Shown piece by piece: positions 5,771 to 6,793 of a stretch of 6,793 bases of DNA (the stretch's first letter is position 1; the number at the start of each line of letters is the position of its first letter). The position numbers and the translations under genes are program-made. The notes beneath the pieces were generated by a model. It was not told where the DNA came from and made no database searches. It saw nothing but the letters and a program-made list of their open reading frames with translations. Where the stretch lies: the NCBI GenBank assembly GCA_009887135.1, contig QXYA01000124.1, forward strand, positions 1 to 6,793. The letters are read 5' to 3'. Source of the stretch: Candidatus Poseidoniales archaeon. Its GTDB lineage: Archaea > Thermoplasmatota > Poseidoniia > Poseidoniales > Poseidoniaceae.

Positions 5771-6016
5771 TTATCCTCCAAGGGTATTAATCAAGGTTGC
5801 AAGTTCACAGTCCATATCAGTAATAGAATTCTCGTCGTGTGTTGTGAGTTCGATCACGACGTACCCCCATCCAAAGTGAATGTCTGCATGATGGTTCTTT
5901 TGTTCACACAAGGTACTGACGTCGTCAACAAATGATTTCGATTCGGCAAAGTTTTCAAATTCGAACTCACGCATGAGGCATTGTTCTACAACAGACCAAC
6001 CCTCTGGGGTCTTCAT
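5771..6016 (-). CDS. Pterin-4a-carbinolamine dehydratase (PCD/DCoH family)
   Basis: Dehydrates 4a-hydroxytetrahydrobiopterin-type carbinolamines, recycling the pterin cofactor of aromatic amino acid hydroxylases; some members have other pterin roles, for instance in molybdopterin metabolism. The 81 residues are a short but complete domain: GWSVVEQCLMREFEFENFAESKSFV at the start (GW at 6-7, the R-x-F-x-F-x-x-F pattern), then the active-site segment KNHHADI at 40-46 with the paired histidines, and VIELTTHD at 54-61. The usual HHP has become HHA. The gene starts four bases after the upstream gene's stop, with only a weak GGGG ribosome site, and ends three bases before the [2Fe-2S] gene. No hydroxylase is visible in the window, so the substrate is unknown. 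Confidence 0.92.
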   Translation of the reverse strand: MKTPEGWSVVEQCLMREFEFENFAESKSFVDDVSTLCEQKNHHADIHFGWGYVVIELTTHDENSITDMDCELATLINTLGG

Positions 6017-6020
6017 TTAT

Positions 6021-6464
6021 TCATCCCCAGAGATGTGCGTCATCGTTGCCTGTAGTCTCTTTCTCGACCTTCTCATGAAGTGTTGAACGACGCTTCATAT
6101 CTTCTCTTTCGAAAGCAAGGAGTTCCTTGTCATCGATGTATGCTGGTCGCATGTGAGCTACAAGAATAATTTGGACGATTGATTCTCTTGAAACAAATCT
6201 GCGGAATCCACTTTGATCAAGGATTTCAAGACTTGATTTTCCAGATGATATCAATCGGCCACGAATCCACTGTTCTGAATCTGTAAGAAATGCTCTCGCA
6301 TCGATTTGGATTTCTACGAGGTCATCTCTTCGTAGACCATTTCGTCGCTCTAGAAGATTGCCGTTGGTTATTCCTTGTATGCTTTCCAAGTCTGGTGAAC
6401 CAAGTTCTTTCCATAGGTTAGAAGCCCATTTTGGGAGTTCAATTTTTGAAGATTTTTTCGCCAT
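6021..6464 (-). CDS. Conserved-looking hypothetical protein, possible small beta-barrel
   Basis: Not recognised. The 147 residues have no cysteine, no signal peptide and no membrane segment, so a soluble cytoplasmic protein is expected. The N-terminus is basic (MAKKSSK). The segment at about 44-100 alternates short hydrophobic strands with turns: DLVEIQIDARAFL, WIRGRLISSG, LEILDQSGFRRFVSRESIVQII. That pattern resembles an SH3- or Sm-like small barrel, but this is only a guess from strand spacing. A charged helical tail follows at about 112-147 and ends in DDAHLWG. It is real by context: ATG at 6464 has GAGGG four bases upstream, and it leads a tight operon with the pterin dehydratase (4-base gap) and the [2Fe-2S] protein. 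Confidence 0.78.
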   Translation of the reverse strand: MAKKSSKIELPKWASNLWKELGSPDLESIQGITNGNLLERRNGLRRDDLVEIQIDARAFLTDSEQWIRGRLISSGKSSLEILDQSGFRRFVSRESIVQIILVAHMRPAYIDDKELLAFEREDMKRRSTLHEKVEKETTGNDDAHLWG

Positions 6465-6575
6465 GATTCCCTCTGAGAGCCGACCCTACATGAACAATGT
6501 GCAAATACAACATCCATGTCTTTTTGATGTGATGGGTTCATCAAGGGTTGTCACTCCGGATGACATGGGGTACCT
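6465..6575. promoter_or_regulatory. Divergent promoter region, hypothetical operon / NOG1-like GTPase
   Basis: These 111 bases separate two divergent genes. A/T-rich candidates for TATA elements are TGTATTTGC on the minus strand (about 6502-6510, some 40 bases before the ATG at 6464) and TCTTTTTGATG on the plus strand (about 6519-6529). An imperfectly nested inverted repeat, TTGATG at 6525-6530 and CATCAA at 6539-6544, lies downstream of the latter and could be an operator or leader hairpin. All assignments here are weak. Confidence 0.35.
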
Positions 6576-6793
6576 ATGAAGGTGACATGGCGTCAATTGC
6601 CAACTGTGCTGTTTGAGGACGAGGTCCTCGACAAAGCATTCTCTCGGGCTCGAAAGGCTGCAGACCGAGTCGATGACCCCAACCGAGTCTTTCGTACGAG
6701 AAAACAACTGACTCGTATGATTCAAACCGCAGCAGATATCATTGATACCTTGTTTAGAGAAACCGTTCAAACTTGGCCGTCATTGGACCATTC
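6576..6793 (+). CDS. NOG1-family GTPase, N-terminal part
   Basis: Partial, cut by the window end after 72 residues; too short in this window to include the GTPase motifs. NOG1/Obg-related GTPases act in assembly of the large ribosomal subunit. The visible part matches the N-terminal helical domain of that family: QLPTVLFEDEVLDKAFSRARKAA spans about 7-29, in which the key run is LDKAFSRARKAA, followed by a basic helix (RTRKQLTRMIQTAADIID, 40-57) and a segment ending WPSLDH, where relatives have P-S-L-D before the PFY motif. The start is ATG 6576; an in-frame TGA at 6561 excludes a longer form. The ribosome site is weak (GGGGT, four bases upstream). The call rests on remembered family pattern, and the G1 motif lies outside the window. 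Confidence 0.82.
   Translation, partial: MKVTWRQLPTVLFEDEVLDKAFSRARKAADRVDDPNRVFRTRKQLTRMIQTAADIIDTLFRETVQTWPSLDH

Noticed and set aside
6486..6770. 94-residue minus-strand open frame opposite the NOG1-like gene
   Set aside because: It covers the divergent promoter and the antisense of a recognisable NOG1 N-terminus; its product has no recognisable features.
1..6793. tRNA genes, CRISPR arrays, insertion sequences or phage genes
   Set aside because: No cloverleaf-like segment, regularly spaced repeat, transposase or phage motif was seen, and the genes leave almost no room for one.

Overview
The window looks like a piece of an archaeal chromosome. The markers are a class I lysyl-tRNA synthetase, translation initiation factor aIF2 beta, a GfcR-type HTH plus phosphoribosyltransferase regulator, and the start of a NOG1-family GTPase. 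The mix of these with a bacterial-looking thiolase end and a TspO-like protein, the moderate GC and the tight gene packing suggest a marine planktonic euryarchaeon, most likely Poseidoniales (Marine Group II). That placement is inference from gene content, not from an alignment.

Layout. Positions 1-162 (+) are the last 53 codons of a thiolase. It converges, with a 15-base gap, on a minus-strand block that runs from 4918 down to 178. In order of transcription the block holds gfcR (4918-4337), lysS (4322-2748), a zinc-ribbon/coiled-coil/lysine-rich protein of unknown function (2670-1456), a short TspO/MBR-family membrane protein (1413-1033) and a SAP domain-membrane-zinc ribbon protein (975-178). 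gfcR and lysS are 14 bases apart and are almost certainly co-transcribed. The unknown zinc-ribbon gene and the SAP gene have no convincing Shine-Dalgarno sequence. Each has an A/T-rich element about 26 bases before its ATG, so they may start separate leaderless transcripts.

Divergent from gfcR, across 93 bases, is the aIF2 beta gene (5012-5422, +). It ends exactly where the next minus-strand operon ends, with TGA and TCA abutting and no gap. That operon (6464-5423, -) holds an unrecognised 147-residue protein, a pterin-4a-carbinolamine dehydratase and a thioredoxin-like [2Fe-2S] protein, spaced by 4 and 3 bases. Divergent from it, across 111 bases, is the N-terminal part of a NOG1-like GTPase (6576 to the window end, +).

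Functionally, the centre is translation (LysRS, aIF2 beta, and NOG1 for large-subunit assembly) with a PRPP-sensing type regulator between two of these genes. The flanks hold envelope and possibly nucleoid-associated proteins and a small pterin/iron-sulfur operon. I see no tRNA, rRNA, CRISPR array, insertion sequence or phage gene. No gene-free stretch exceeds 111 bases. The most unusual items are the SAP-membrane-zinc ribbon architecture, the histone H1-like tail on the unknown zinc-ribbon protein, the TspO homologue that lacks its first helix, and the LysRS whose KMSKS-equivalent loop has no lysine.
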